Positions 8,390 to 18,925 of a stretch of 36,378 bases of DNA are shown one piece after another. The translations under genes were made by a program, and so were the position numbers. How positions within the stretch are numbered: the first letter of the stretch is position 1; each line of letters opens with the position of its first letter. The DNA comes from Holosporaceae bacterium UBA3830 (GTDB taxonomy: Bacteria; Pseudomonadota; Alphaproteobacteria; UBA3830). The stretch covers positions 1 through 36,378 of the forward strand of contig DGIE01000035.1 of NCBI GenBank assembly GCA_002393025.1. Reading direction: 5' to 3'. The notes under the pieces were generated by a model that worked only from the letters and a program-made list of their open reading frames with translations, was not told where the DNA came from and ran no database searches.

Positions 8390-9829
8390 ATGCGTAGTCT
8401 ATTCGTAATTATCTTCAGTCTTTGTTTTTTTATAAGTGATGCAAGTGTTTTCGGGATAAAAATCAAAGGCGGTGTTCAGCGATTAATGGATACGGTTGTC
8501 GATGTAATAGTTGCAGATAGGAATGAAGAAAATGCGGAAAACAGGGCTTACAACGGGACGGGGTTCATCATTTATGAAGATGGTTACATTGTGACCAATT
8601 GGCATGTAATAGATTCCAGTGAACAGATAAAGGTTGTGACTTCCGATGACAATGAATACATCGCGAAAGTGATCGGAAAGGATGAGCATTACGATGTGGC
8701 TCTGCTGAAGATAGATTTGGATCAGAATGTAAAATTGCCGGCGGTGAAATTTGCTGATTCAGATAAGATCGAGGTCAGTGATCCGGTAATCACAATAGGA
8801 AATCCTTTCGGTCTTGGTAAAACGGTGACAGCGGGTATTATCTCGTGTAAAGGAAGAAATTTATCGGGTCAGATTTCTGAACTAGGTGAGAACGGTCATT
8901 TGGTTTCATATATTCAAACGGATGCCGCCGTCAATTATGGTAATTCAGGTGGGCCTTTATTTTCTGAAAATGGGGAGGTGATCGGAATGATTACCGTTTT
9001 CGTTTCGGACGGACTGCGCAGCACCGGCATAAATTTTGCTATACCATCTAATATCTTACAAAAAGTTATTAATCAGTTGAAAACTTTCGGTAAAATGGAG
9101 AGAAGTTGGTTGGGAATTTCTACCCGCAGAATGCCAAAAGAGGCTTCGAAGTTGTTGATTGGCAGTAATGTTGGTTACTACGTGACAAATATTAACGAAA
9201 AATCTCCGGCGATGTCTACGGGAATTAAAGTGGGTGATATTATTTTATCAGTAAACGGTGAAGTGATTTCTGAAAATACGAATATGGAATATTTGCTGAA
9301 TAATTTGCCGATTGGTGAGGTGATTCCGATACAGATTATGCGCGACGGAAATAAAAGAATGTTGAGCATTACCGTTAAGGCGTATAATGATGAAGATATT
9401 TCTTTTGTCGATGACGAAGACAACGTTGGAAAAGATATTCCTTTTGAAAAAATAGACGGTTTGGATTTGGGATTGACCAATATTACGAGAGAGCTGAGAG
9501 AAATTTTTAAAATATCTTCTCATGAAAACGGTGTTTTGGTTTCATTTGTTGGATCGTCTTTAATTGATGATATCGGAGTTGGAAATCTTATAAAGAAGGT
9601 AAATCAGTTTGAGATCAAAAATTTGAATGACATGAAATCCGCGATGTACGCTGCTTTTAAGGATAATAAGAGAGGAGATAAGATAGTCCTGTATGTGCAA
9701 GATCCGTTGCTAAGGAAGTCTTCGTACATTGTTGTCAAGTGCGATAAAAACAAGATAATGAAGGGACACAAAACGGCGAAAAAAGTCTCCAAAAAGACAG
9801 CTGTTCAGAAAAGAGAAGCAGAACGTTGA
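8390..9829 (+). CDS. DegP/HtrA-family periplasmic serine protease
   Basis: This is a Do-type protease/chaperone of envelope quality control. The signal peptide covers about residues 1-19. The trypsin-like domain holds the full triad: H72 in TNWHVI, D102 in HYDVALLKI, S186 in GNSGGPL. Two PDZ domains follow, at about 240-330 (SWLGISTRRM, then GIKVGDIILSVNG) and about 360-450. A basic tail ends the protein (KKVSKKTAVQKRE). At 479 residues it has the DegP/DegQ size. Which paralogue it is (DegP, DegQ or MucD-like) cannot be told, so no symbol is given. It ends inside the TTG start of miaA, a 4-nt overlap. Confidence 0.92.
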   Translation: MRSLFVIIFSLCFFISDASVFGIKIKGGVQRLMDTVVDVIVADRNEENAENRAYNGTGFIIYEDGYIVTNWHVIDSSEQIKVVTSDDNEYIAKVIGKDEHYDVALLKIDLDQNVKLPAVKFADSDKIEVSDPVITIGNPFGLGKTVTAGIISCKGRNLSGQISELGENGHLVSYIQTDAAVNYGNSGGPLFSENGEVIGMITVFVSDGLRSTGINFAIPSNILQKVINQLKTFGKMERSWLGISTRRMPKEASKLLIGSNVGYYVTNINEKSPAMSTGIKVGDIILSVNGEVISENTNMEYLLNNLPIGEVIPIQIMRDGNKRMLSITVKAYNDEDISFVDDEDNVGKDIPFEKIDGLDLGLTNITRELREIFKISSHENGVLVSFVGSSLIDDIGVGNLIKKVNQFEIKNLNDMKSAMYAAFKDNKRGDKIVLYVQDPLLRKSSYIVVKCDKNKIMKGHKTAKKVSKKTAVQKREAER

Positions 9830-10824
9830 GCAGCGGGAAATCTCCTTGGCTTCCTGTGTTTGTCGTCGCAGGTCCTACTGCCTCAGGAAAAACGGGTTTT
9901 GCGATTAAATTAGCTGAAACCCTAAAAAAAAGGGGAGTTTGTTGCGAAATCGTAAACGCCGACAGTATTCAGCTGTATAAAGATTTAAAAATTTTGACAG
10001 CCTTCCCGAATTCGGAAGAAATAAGTCGAGTTCCTCATCACTTGTTTGGGATTCTGAGTCCTTCCGAGACCTATTCTGCAGCAAAATGGAAACAAGTTAC
10101 TGAATCAAAAATTGATGGGTTGCATTCTCGGGGCAAAATACCGATTCTTTGCGGTGGAACGGGATTTTATCTAAGTTCCGTTCTTCGTGGAATTGCGAAA
10201 ATCCCTGATGTGCCGGAAAATTATCGTAAAGAAGTTTTTGAAAAATTTCAAAATCTCGGACGGGCGAAATTTTTTAAAAAGTTATTGGAATTGGATCCGT
10301 CCGTCAGTTTGAGTACTGGCGACACTCAGCGAATTCTTCGTGCTTACGAAGTCGTGACTTTTACGGGGAAGCCCTTGTCTTACTGGTGGAAACAAAAAAG
10401 TAGTCCAAAATATGAAAATATAAAAACTGTAGTGCTGCTGCCTCCGAGAGATAAGCTGAAGGAAAATATTTTAGCCCGAGCAGTTCAGATGTTGAATGAT
10501 GGAGCTGTCGATGAAGTTCGGGAATTTCTGGAGGAATATCCGAATTATCGAGGACCATTGGACAGAGTTATCGGGTTTATCGAAATACAGGATTTCCTTA
10601 AAAAGAAAATTTCAAAAGAACAGCTGATTGAAAATATGTTTATAAAAACACGTCAATACGCCAAACGGCAGTCGACCTGGTTTCGGAATCAGATGCCTGA
10701 CGCGACGTTTGTAGAGGTAGGTTCGAAAAGTATTATTGATAAATTTTTGATTTATTTATTGACAAAAGACAATAGTTTGATACCCTGCGATGGTTCCCCA
10801 TTTTTAAGGAGGTATTGTGAATAA
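9826..10824 (+). CDS. miaA: tRNA dimethylallyltransferase MiaA
   Basis: MiaA transfers an isopentenyl group to N6 of A37 in tRNAs reading UNN codons. The P-loop GPTASGKT is at residues 15-22, then NADSIQLYKDLKI, VPHHLFGI, and GGTGFYLSSVLRG, and the C-terminal RQYAKRQSTWFRNQ tRNA-binding motif. At 332 residues it is complete. The start is a TTG overlapping the previous stop (TTGA), because no ATG precedes the P-loop at a plausible distance. In many Proteobacteria miaA lies with hfq-hflX-hflKC. Here hfq and hflX are absent from the cluster and miaA sits after the protease. Confidence 0.95.
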   Translation: MSSGKSPWLPVFVVAGPTASGKTGFAIKLAETLKKRGVCCEIVNADSIQLYKDLKILTAFPNSEEISRVPHHLFGILSPSETYSAAKWKQVTESKIDGLHSRGKIPILCGGTGFYLSSVLRGIAKIPDVPENYRKEVFEKFQNLGRAKFFKKLLELDPSVSLSTGDTQRILRAYEVVTFTGKPLSYWWKQKSSPKYENIKTVVLLPPRDKLKENILARAVQMLNDGAVDEVREFLEEYPNYRGPLDRVIGFIEIQDFLKKKISKEQLIENMFIKTRQYAKRQSTWFRNQMPDATFVEVGSKSIIDKFLIYLLTKDNSLIPCDGSPFLRRYCE

Positions 10825-11155
10825 ATATAAGGTGATAATTTTGTCGTTTCTTTTGTGGGGATGTACAGGAGTTGGCAAAGATAAATTGGTTGATGAGTAC
10901 AGTAGTTTTAGTTGCGAAGAGCTGGACCGAGAATATCGAGATGTGCTTTCTGCAAGGGTTGACGCATTCAATCGGAGGATGCAATCGAATAATATAAATT
11001 TAGTGGTTAATACCTCTCTCGGAGCAATATCAGGTCACGGGAGGACAGTATTTGATGAAAATTCTTATTCGGAAGATAAGGCTGAGGATATATTGCGGGC
11101 ACTAAGACAAGTAATGCATGATAAGGGATGCAAAGCAAGAGGGGTTTGTAAATGA
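10817..11155 (+). CDS. Small lipoprotein of unknown function (first of a pair)
   Basis: This is a 112-residue protein with a lipoprotein signal: basic start, hydrophobic core, and lipobox LLWGC with the acylated Cys at 16. The GTG start has a perfect AAGGAGG 4 nt upstream, and the gene begins inside the end of miaA. The mature part holds a SCEEL motif followed by a charged helix, a small apolar stretch (NLVVNTSLGAISG), and two further Cys near the end. I do not recognise the family. Its stop overlaps the next gene in an ATGA, so it belongs to the hflKC-protease-miaA operon. Confidence 0.75.
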   Translation: MNKYKVIILSFLLWGCTGVGKDKLVDEYSSFSCEELDREYRDVLSARVDAFNRRMQSNNINLVVNTSLGAISGHGRTVFDENSYSEDKAEDILRALRQVMHDKGCKARGVCK

Positions 11156-11484
11156 AAAAATTAGTCTTGGCATTTTGCGTTTTGAGTTTAACAGGCTGCG
11201 GTTCCAGCCATGAGGAGAGGATAAGGGCCATAGAAGATGAGTACTCAGTTTTGGATGATGATATACTGAGAGTGGAACAAGATTTGCTGACGCAGATGGT
11301 TGCAGAACAAGAGAAATCTCTCATGGCAATGAATGTTGCAAGTATTGCCATTGGGTTACTGTCCATTGCCACTAGAGGGAGTGGGGGATTCTCGACATCC
11401 GGTAGTAAACAGCTTGATGAGGATAAACTTAGGCTAGAAGCTTTAACAAATTTATTGGACGAGAGAAAAATAGGTAATAGATAG
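11152..11484 (+). CDS. Small lipoprotein of unknown function (second of a pair)
   Basis: This is a 110-residue protein with lipobox LTGC and the acylated Cys at 16, the same position as in its neighbour. The mature part is a charged helix (about 20-55), then an apolar stretch (MAMNVASIAIGLLSIA, about 59-75) and a Gly/Ser linker, ending in another charged helix. It overlaps the preceding lipoprotein gene by 4 nt. The shared layout of Cys, helix, small apolar segment and helix suggests that the pair act together in the envelope. That is inference; no family was recognised. Confidence 0.72.
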   Translation: MKKLVLAFCVLSLTGCGSSHEERIRAIEDEYSVLDDDILRVEQDLLTQMVAEQEKSLMAMNVASIAIGLLSIATRGSGGFSTSGSKQLDEDKLRLEALTNLLDERKIGNR

Positions 11485-11503
11485 TTTTTTTGTTCTACGG
11501 GAA

Positions 11504-13153
11504 TTACATATCGTGTGTCTTCAAAACGACTTTTCCCGGATCCAAGTCGTTTTCTATCGTAAAGCCTGTGTAGTGTTTTCCCTGTAGATCTATGGTTTGT
11601 TCATCTAACTTGATTTCTTCTTTTTGCTTTTTTCTGTTCCTGGGATGCAAAACGACGCTCAGTTTTTCATTAATAGGATCGGGGGATTCCAAGAGAATAG
11701 TGCTCTGAGGAATAAACCAAGACTTCGGTTGGAAATAGATTTTTGCGTTTTTTAAATTAGTCTTATTTTCAACTGGAATGGTTTTCCCCGTTCTTAAAAC
11801 AGCGTAATCATATTTTACAGGAATATGATTTAATTCGTCTACGCCGTTCCAGGTTGCTTCCATTTGATATGGGATAAATTCGAAAGGAAAACTAATTCGA
11901 TAGCTTCTGGCAAGATTGCTGATATAATGTTGCGGAATATTAACGGTTGTATGTTTTCCTTTTTTTTCACTCATATATTTTATGTGGTCGATGCGAATAG
12001 CATCCTGAATCATTATTGTTTGATGGCAAGCGCTTAGCATTACGAAAAATTTGAAAAACAGCAAGAATATCCAGAAAATGGCTGCAGCGAGGATAATTTT
12101 TAAAATTTTGTATCGAATCAGCGAGGGATTCAGAAGAAAAGAAATAGATAATAGGAGAAAACACAAAGTTGGATTCAATGAGCGAGCAGGAAAATATGGA
12201 GAAGCAACCATCACTACGTATGAAACCACCGCCGTTGAAAAAAATAATAGTGATTGGAAAATTTCTTTTCTGTTTTTTCCCCATGAAATTCCGGTTAGAA
12301 ATAACATCAAAAGATAAAATTTACCGGCAATATTTATATGACAGAGACTCCATTCTGATTGATCAATGAATGTAGCAAACTTTTCAATGAGTGAAGATTT
12401 ACACCATTTTTGGTAAATTTCCCCCTGGATTCTTTCGAAATTTCCTGGGGCTAATATTAGGATTAAAGCTCCAATTACAAATAAGAGGGAATAAATGAAT
12501 AAAAATTTTTTGTTAAGTTTAATATTAATGGTAAGAGAATTTATTTTTTCGTAATGTGAGATTATCCACAGAATGACCATAGTGTAAATTATTGCTAAAC
12601 AAGAGTTTTCGTTGGAGCAGCCCGCTACCAAAGCGAGAATTATCATCCACCATGAAATTGAATTCTTCTTGTTTATAAGAAAATATAAAAACGATAATAC
12701 AAAAAAAGTAGTAACGATATAATTACATGCTCCTACTACCCAGAACGTAGAATCTTCAATTTGGGGATTTGCAATCCAATATAAAGCTGCGATAACGAGA
12801 AGTTTCCACCAAATTATTTTAGAATTAGAATTAAAGGTTGCAGGAATTTTGGCAATCAAGTAGCAAATTCCCGTAGCGAAAGATGCAATAATAGCCGAAG
12901 CCACAGCATGGCTTGGTATTTGCAGTAAAACGCATGAAAAATAATCTGCAACTATTCTTCCTGACCAGTGTAAATAATGATGAATATGATCTTTTAGTTT
13001 CAAGCCGATACGATAATACCAGAAATCATCACACTGCATTGGGGTTAAATAAGCAATATAAAAGAAACTTAGGAATATGACGAAAATGGATGATAAATTT
13101 AACCAATCATTGCAGGAATATTCTTTTATTTTTTTCTTTACTATCATCTTCAT
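11504..13153 (-). CDS. Polytopic membrane protein, DUF6056-like (possible GT-C glycosyltransferase)
   Basis: This is a 549-residue integral membrane protein with about ten predicted transmembrane segments over residues 20-370 and a soluble C-terminal domain (about 380-549). The extracytoplasmic motif QCDDFWYYR and the following HYLHWSGRIVADY fit the DUF6056 / GtrII-like group, whose members are suspected lipid-linked-sugar glycosyltransferases of the GT-C fold. The acidic pair DD after the first transmembrane segment is where GT-C enzymes keep catalytic residues. Substrate is unknown. ATGs at 13153 and 13147 are both possible. It follows ligA by 82 nt on the same strand and is convergent with the lipoprotein operon. 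Confidence 0.62.
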   Translation of the reverse strand: MKMIVKKKIKEYSCNDWLNLSSIFVIFLSFFYIAYLTPMQCDDFWYYRIGLKLKDHIHHYLHWSGRIVADYFSCVLLQIPSHAVASAIIASFATGICYLIAKIPATFNSNSKIIWWKLLVIAALYWIANPQIEDSTFWVVGACNYIVTTFFVLSFLYFLINKKNSISWWMIILALVAGCSNENSCLAIIYTMVILWIISHYEKINSLTINIKLNKKFLFIYSLLFVIGALILILAPGNFERIQGEIYQKWCKSSLIEKFATFIDQSEWSLCHINIAGKFYLLMLFLTGISWGKNRKEIFQSLLFFSTAVVSYVVMVASPYFPARSLNPTLCFLLLSISFLLNPSLIRYKILKIILAAAIFWIFLLFFKFFVMLSACHQTIMIQDAIRIDHIKYMSEKKGKHTTVNIPQHYISNLARSYRISFPFEFIPYQMEATWNGVDELNHIPVKYDYAVLRTGKTIPVENKTNLKNAKIYFQPKSWFIPQSTILLESPDPINEKLSVVLHPRNRKKQKEEIKLDEQTIDLQGKHYTGFTIENDLDPGKVVLKTHDM

Positions 13154-13235
13154 TTAATCCCATACTTGGCCAACGTATCAAATAATGGCTAACAACTGGT
13201 TAATGATTTTGTTAATTCAACTGAACTTTTATTTT

Positions 13236-15386
<2,151 letters not shown>

Positions 15387-15403
15387 TTAGTTAGGAGATT
15401 AAT

Positions 15404-15592
15404 ATGGCAGTACCTACGAAAAAGGTTTCTAAATCGAAGAGGAATATGCGCAGGTCTCACTTGGCTCTTGCACCTGTTAATGTCGTGGCATGTCCGAATT
15501 GCGGAGAGTCTAAACTTCCTCACCACTTGTGCAAAGTCTGTGGTATGTACAATGGTAACCAGATTTTAAAAGATAGGCGTCAAGAAGCGTAA
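15404..15592 (+). CDS. rpmF: 50S ribosomal protein L32
   Basis: This is the 62-residue ribosomal protein bL32. The start [17 protein letters not shown] is diagnostic. It is the zinc-ribbon form: CPNCGE and then CKVCG supply four Cys. TTAGGAG lies 6 nt before the ATG. Its stop shares one base with the plsX start (TAATG), the classic rpmF-plsX coupling of ribosome and lipid synthesis. Confidence 0.97.
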   Translation: MAVPTKKVSKSKRNMRRSHLALAPVNVVACPNCGESKLPHHLCKVCGMYNGNQILKDRRQEA

Positions 15593-16623
15593 TGACTACC
15601 GCTGATCGACAGGTTATTGCCATAGATAGTATGGGCGGAGATAATGCCCCGGAAGCGATTTTAAAGGGGTTGTCTCAGTTCAAAGGGGCTGATTCGCATT
15701 TTCTGATTTTCGGAGATAGTAAGGTTCTGGAAGATCGTGCAAAGAGTCTTCTGGAGGGGGTTTCTTACGAAATTCGTCACGCGGATTCGATTATAACGGC
15801 GGACATGGATGTTATGTCGTCCTTGCGTACGGGAAAAACCACCAGTATGGGGCTTGCTATACAGGCAGTGAAGTCAGGAGAAGCTTCAGCGGTTATTTCA
15901 GCGGGGAATACTGGTCTCTATATGGCTCTGTCCAAAATTATATTGAATACGATTGAAGGTATTGAAAGACCGGCGATCGGAACAGTAATTCCAGGTAAGA
16001 AAGCGAATACGGTTTGTCTGGATCTTGGTGCCAACGCGGAGTGTTCAGCGAAGAATTTGGTGGATTTTGCAATTATGGGAGAAGCTTTGGCACGTTCGAT
16101 TTTTGGAAAAGAAAAAATTTCCATCGCTTTGCTAAATATAGGTTCAGAGGAATGTAAAGGTAATAAGCTGGTTAAGCAGACCTCTGAAATTCTCAAAAAG
16201 TTGTTTGATAATTACGTGGGATTTGTCGAGGGAGACGACATAAATAAGGGTGTTGTGGATGTTATAGTTACAGATGGGTTTACAGGAAATGTTTTTCTGA
16301 AAACCATTGAAGGATCAGCGAAGTTTATTGTTTCTGAGTTGAAGGATGCTCTGGCTGGTTCGTTTCTTTCCAAGATTGGGGCATTGCTGGCACTGCCTTC
16401 GCTTAGTAAGCTAAAGAAAAAGTTAGATCCACGTCTGTACAATGGAGCGGTTCTTTTGGGATTAAATGGGGTTGTTGTAAAAAGTCATGGCGGGACGGAT
16501 GATGTCGGATTTGCGAACGCCGTGAAATTTACCATGAGTGTTCTGAGAAAAAATATTTTTGATCGTATCCGAGTCCAACTCGATAAGTCGAAATTACATT
16601 ATGAGGCAGAAGAGAAAAAATGA
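15592..16623 (+). CDS. plsX: Phosphate acyltransferase PlsX
   Basis: PlsX makes acyl-phosphate from acyl-ACP, the acyl donor for PlsY in phospholipid synthesis. The family start IAIDSMGGDNAPEAILKG, SAGNTGLYMAL, DLGANAECSAKNLVDFA, and FTGNVFLKTIEG are all present. The 343-residue length is normal. It is coupled to rpmF by a 1-nt overlap and to fabH by an ATGA overlap. Confidence 0.97.
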   Translation: MTTADRQVIAIDSMGGDNAPEAILKGLSQFKGADSHFLIFGDSKVLEDRAKSLLEGVSYEIRHADSIITADMDVMSSLRTGKTTSMGLAIQAVKSGEASAVISAGNTGLYMALSKIILNTIEGIERPAIGTVIPGKKANTVCLDLGANAECSAKNLVDFAIMGEALARSIFGKEKISIALLNIGSEECKGNKLVKQTSEILKKLFDNYVGFVEGDDINKGVVDVIVTDGFTGNVFLKTIEGSAKFIVSELKDALAGSFLSKIGALLALPSLSKLKKKLDPRLYNGAVLLGLNGVVVKSHGGTDDVGFANAVKFTMSVLRKNIFDRIRVQLDKSKLHYEAEEKK

Positions 16624-17573
16624 GATCGGTTGTTGTAGGATTTGGTGGAGCTTTACCTCAAAAATGTATTAAAAATGATGAGTTGCCGGAGAGTTTGAAT
16701 ACTTCAGACGAATGGATTTCTCAAAGGACGGGAATTAAGCAAAGATATGTGATAAGTGAAGGGGAGAGTACCTCTACTTTGGCTACTGAGGCCGCGAAAG
16801 ATGCTTTGAGGTTTGCGAGAATTTCTCCGAATGATGTTGATTTGATCGTTGTTGGGACAACTACCGGAGATTATACTTTTCCTGCGACGGCTTGTTTGGT
16901 TCAGAAAAATTTAGATATTACAAATGGATGTCCGGCTTTTGATGTAAGTGCAGCCTGCAGCGGGTTTATTTATGCTCTCGATGTTGCAGATTCCTTTATA
17001 AGAATGGGGAAAGCAAAGCAAGCTTTGGTTATAGGGGCGGATAGTTTCTCGAAAATTCTGGATTGGAATGACAGATCCAGTTGTGTGTTATTTGGTGATG
17101 GAGCGGGAGCGGTTGTTCTCAAGGCGGAAGAAAACACAGATAAAGGGATCCAGTATTGCAAGATATACGCAGATGGCAGCTATTCAGACTTTTTAACTAC
17201 TACCGGGGGGGTGGCGACAACCCAGCACGCCGGCGTAGTTACTATGAGAGGGCGCGAGGTTTTTAAATTTGCCGTAGAGAAATTCTGCAGTTCGTTTCAG
17301 GAACTCCTCGAGAGCAACGATCTAACTATTGATGATGTGGATTTAATAGTTCCTCACCAGGCGAATGTTAGAATTCTTAATAAGTTTGTCGATGTATTGA
17401 AGATTGATCCGAAAAAGATTGTTGTGACAATTGATGCGCACTCCAATACTTCAGCAGCCACTATTCCGTTGGCGTTGAATAAAATAAAGGACTCAATCGG
17501 TACAAACAAAAACGTTGTGTTGCTGTCCATGGGAGCAGGGTTTACGTGGGGAGCGACTCTGGTAAGAATGTAA
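16620..17573 (+). CDS. fabH: Beta-ketoacyl-ACP synthase III FabH
   Basis: FabH condenses acetyl-CoA with malonyl-ACP to start type II fatty-acid synthesis. The catalytic triad is intact: C113 in SAACSGF, H246 in VPHQANVRI, N276 in HSNTSAATIP. The start motif WISQRTGIKQR and the glycine-rich end MGAGFTWGATLVRM are typical. The gene is 317 codons long, overlaps plsX by 4 nt, and is followed 9 nt later by ihfA. Confidence 0.97.
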   Translation: MRSVVVGFGGALPQKCIKNDELPESLNTSDEWISQRTGIKQRYVISEGESTSTLATEAAKDALRFARISPNDVDLIVVGTTTGDYTFPATACLVQKNLDITNGCPAFDVSAACSGFIYALDVADSFIRMGKAKQALVIGADSFSKILDWNDRSSCVLFGDGAGAVVLKAEENTDKGIQYCKIYADGSYSDFLTTTGGVATTQHAGVVTMRGREVFKFAVEKFCSSFQELLESNDLTIDDVDLIVPHQANVRILNKFVDVLKIDPKKIVVTIDAHSNTSAATIPLALNKIKDSIGTNKNVVLLSMGAGFTWGATLVRM

Positions 17574-17582
17574 GGAAGTAAA

Positions 17583-17882
17583 ATGACAAAAGTAAAAACA
17601 TTAACTCGTTCTGATATAGCCGATGCTATAACTGCAGAATTTCAGGTTACAAAATTTGAGGCTTTAGAGTTTATCCATGAGGTTCTTTCGGAGATCGGTG
17701 AGGCTCTTGTGGATGGAGAGGATGTAAAGATTACGGGATTTGGAACTTTTAAGGTCCATAATAAAAAGGAACGTATGGGAAGGAATCCTAAAACAAAGGA
17801 GCCGGCTGTGATTTCTGCGAGAAGAACAGTCTCTTTTCGAGCTTCCCCGATTTTAAAGAAAAAAGTTAATGAAAATTTTTAG
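17583..17882 (+). CDS. ihfA: Integration host factor subunit alpha
   Basis: This is a 99-residue DNA-bending protein of the HU/IHF family. The IHF-alpha-type arm and tail read KITGFGTFKVHNKKERMGRN and PKTKEPAVISARRTVSFR. The start TLTRSDIADAI is also IhfA-like rather than HU-like. The position after plsX-fabH is the usual alphaproteobacterial one. The MerR-type gene often found next is absent, and fabI follows instead. The beta subunit is not in the window. Confidence 0.93.
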   Translation: MTKVKTLTRSDIADAITAEFQVTKFEALEFIHEVLSEIGEALVDGEDVKITGFGTFKVHNKKERMGRNPKTKEPAVISARRTVSFRASPILKKKVNENF

Positions 17883-17914
17883 TAGGTCTGTGTAACGTTA
17901 AGGCGGAGTTTTAA

Positions 17915-18715
17915 ATGAAATTGATGGAAGGTAAAAAGGGCATCGTGATGGGCGTTGCTAACGATCATTCTCTGGCATGGGGAATTGCGAAGGAGCTTGC
18001 AAATCAAGGTGCGGAGATGGTGTTTAGTTATCAGTCGGAGGTCTTATACAAAAGAGTTAAACCTTTAGCAGACTCGTTGGGCGGAGTAGATATGATAGAA
18101 TGTGATGTCACCGATGATTCCAGTCTGAGTTCTCTTTTTGAAAAAGTCGGTAAGAAGTTCGGACATATCGATTTTATCGTTCATGCAATCGCTTTTTCAG
18201 ACAAAAATGAGTTAATGGGTAAATATGTGAATACGTCCCGCATGAATTTTTTGAAAACCATGGATATTTCTTGCTATTCTTTGACGGCAGTGTGTCAACA
18301 TGCAAGCGCATATCTCGCAGATAATGCCTCGATTTTAACTCTAACCTACATCGGAGCAGAAAAAGTTCTCCCTAATTATAACGTCATGGGGGTCGCTAAA
18401 GCGGCTTTGGAGGCAAGCATTCGTTATTTAGCGGTAGATTTTGGGGACAGAGGCATTAGGATTAACGGACTTTCTGCTGGTCCTGTGAAAACTCTCGCCG
18501 CTAATGGAATAGATGATTTCAGATATATTTTGAAATGGAATCAATATAATTCTCCTCTCAAAAGAAATACCACTCTTGAGGATGTTGGAGGTACCGGAGT
18601 GTACTTGCTTAGTCGTTTATCCAGTGGAGTTACGGGAGAAGTTGTCCATGCCGATTCAGGATACCATGTCGTAGGTATGAAGGCGGCGGATGCTCCGGAT
18701 ATTTCAAAGGTTTAG
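17915..18715 (+). CDS. fabI: Enoyl-ACP reductase FabI
   Basis: FabI performs the last, NADH-dependent reduction of each fatty-acid elongation cycle. This SDR-family protein has the FabI-specific cofactor motif GVANDHSLAWGIAK and the active-site set Y145, Y155 and K162 (in PNYNVMGVAKAALEA). The typical ending GVTGEVVHADSGYHVVGM is present. Length is 266. GGCGGAG lies upstream of the ATG. It lies 32 nt after ihfA and is closed by a terminator, so plsX, fabH and fabI probably form one lipid-synthesis group. Confidence 0.96.
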   Translation: MKLMEGKKGIVMGVANDHSLAWGIAKELANQGAEMVFSYQSEVLYKRVKPLADSLGGVDMIECDVTDDSSLSSLFEKVGKKFGHIDFIVHAIAFSDKNELMGKYVNTSRMNFLKTMDISCYSLTAVCQHASAYLADNASILTLTYIGAEKVLPNYNVMGVAKAALEASIRYLAVDFGDRGIRINGLSAGPVKTLAANGIDDFRYILKWNQYNSPLKRNTTLEDVGGTGVYLLSRLSSGVTGEVVHADSGYHVVGMKAADAPDISKV

Positions 18716-18745
18716 TTTCTAACTTAATAATTTTTTCAATACATT

Positions 18746-18781
18746 CCTCTGTTTCGGAAAGGTTTCAGAGGTTTCTTTTTT
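18746..18781 (+). terminator. Rho-independent terminator after fabI
   Basis: CCTCTG (18746-18751) pairs with CAGAGG (18766-18771) around a 14-nt loop, followed by TTTCTTTTTT. Confidence 0.75.
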
Positions 18782-18835
18782 GTGAGATTTTCTCAGATTT
18801 ATATTAGTTAATACTTAAATTAATTTTTATAATTA

Positions 18836-18864
18836 TTGTTACAATCAAATGATATTTTTATTAA
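18836..18864 (+). promoter_or_regulatory. Candidate promoter of the orphan 457-residue protein gene
   Basis: TTGTTA (18836-18841) and TATTAA (18859-18864) have a 17-nt spacer in a very AT-rich stretch. The base composition makes chance matches likely. Confidence 0.3.
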
Positions 18865-18925
18865 AAATATTGTAAATTTTTAGTAAACTGTCACGGTTTT
18901 AGTTTTTTGTGAAGAGGAGAAAGAG

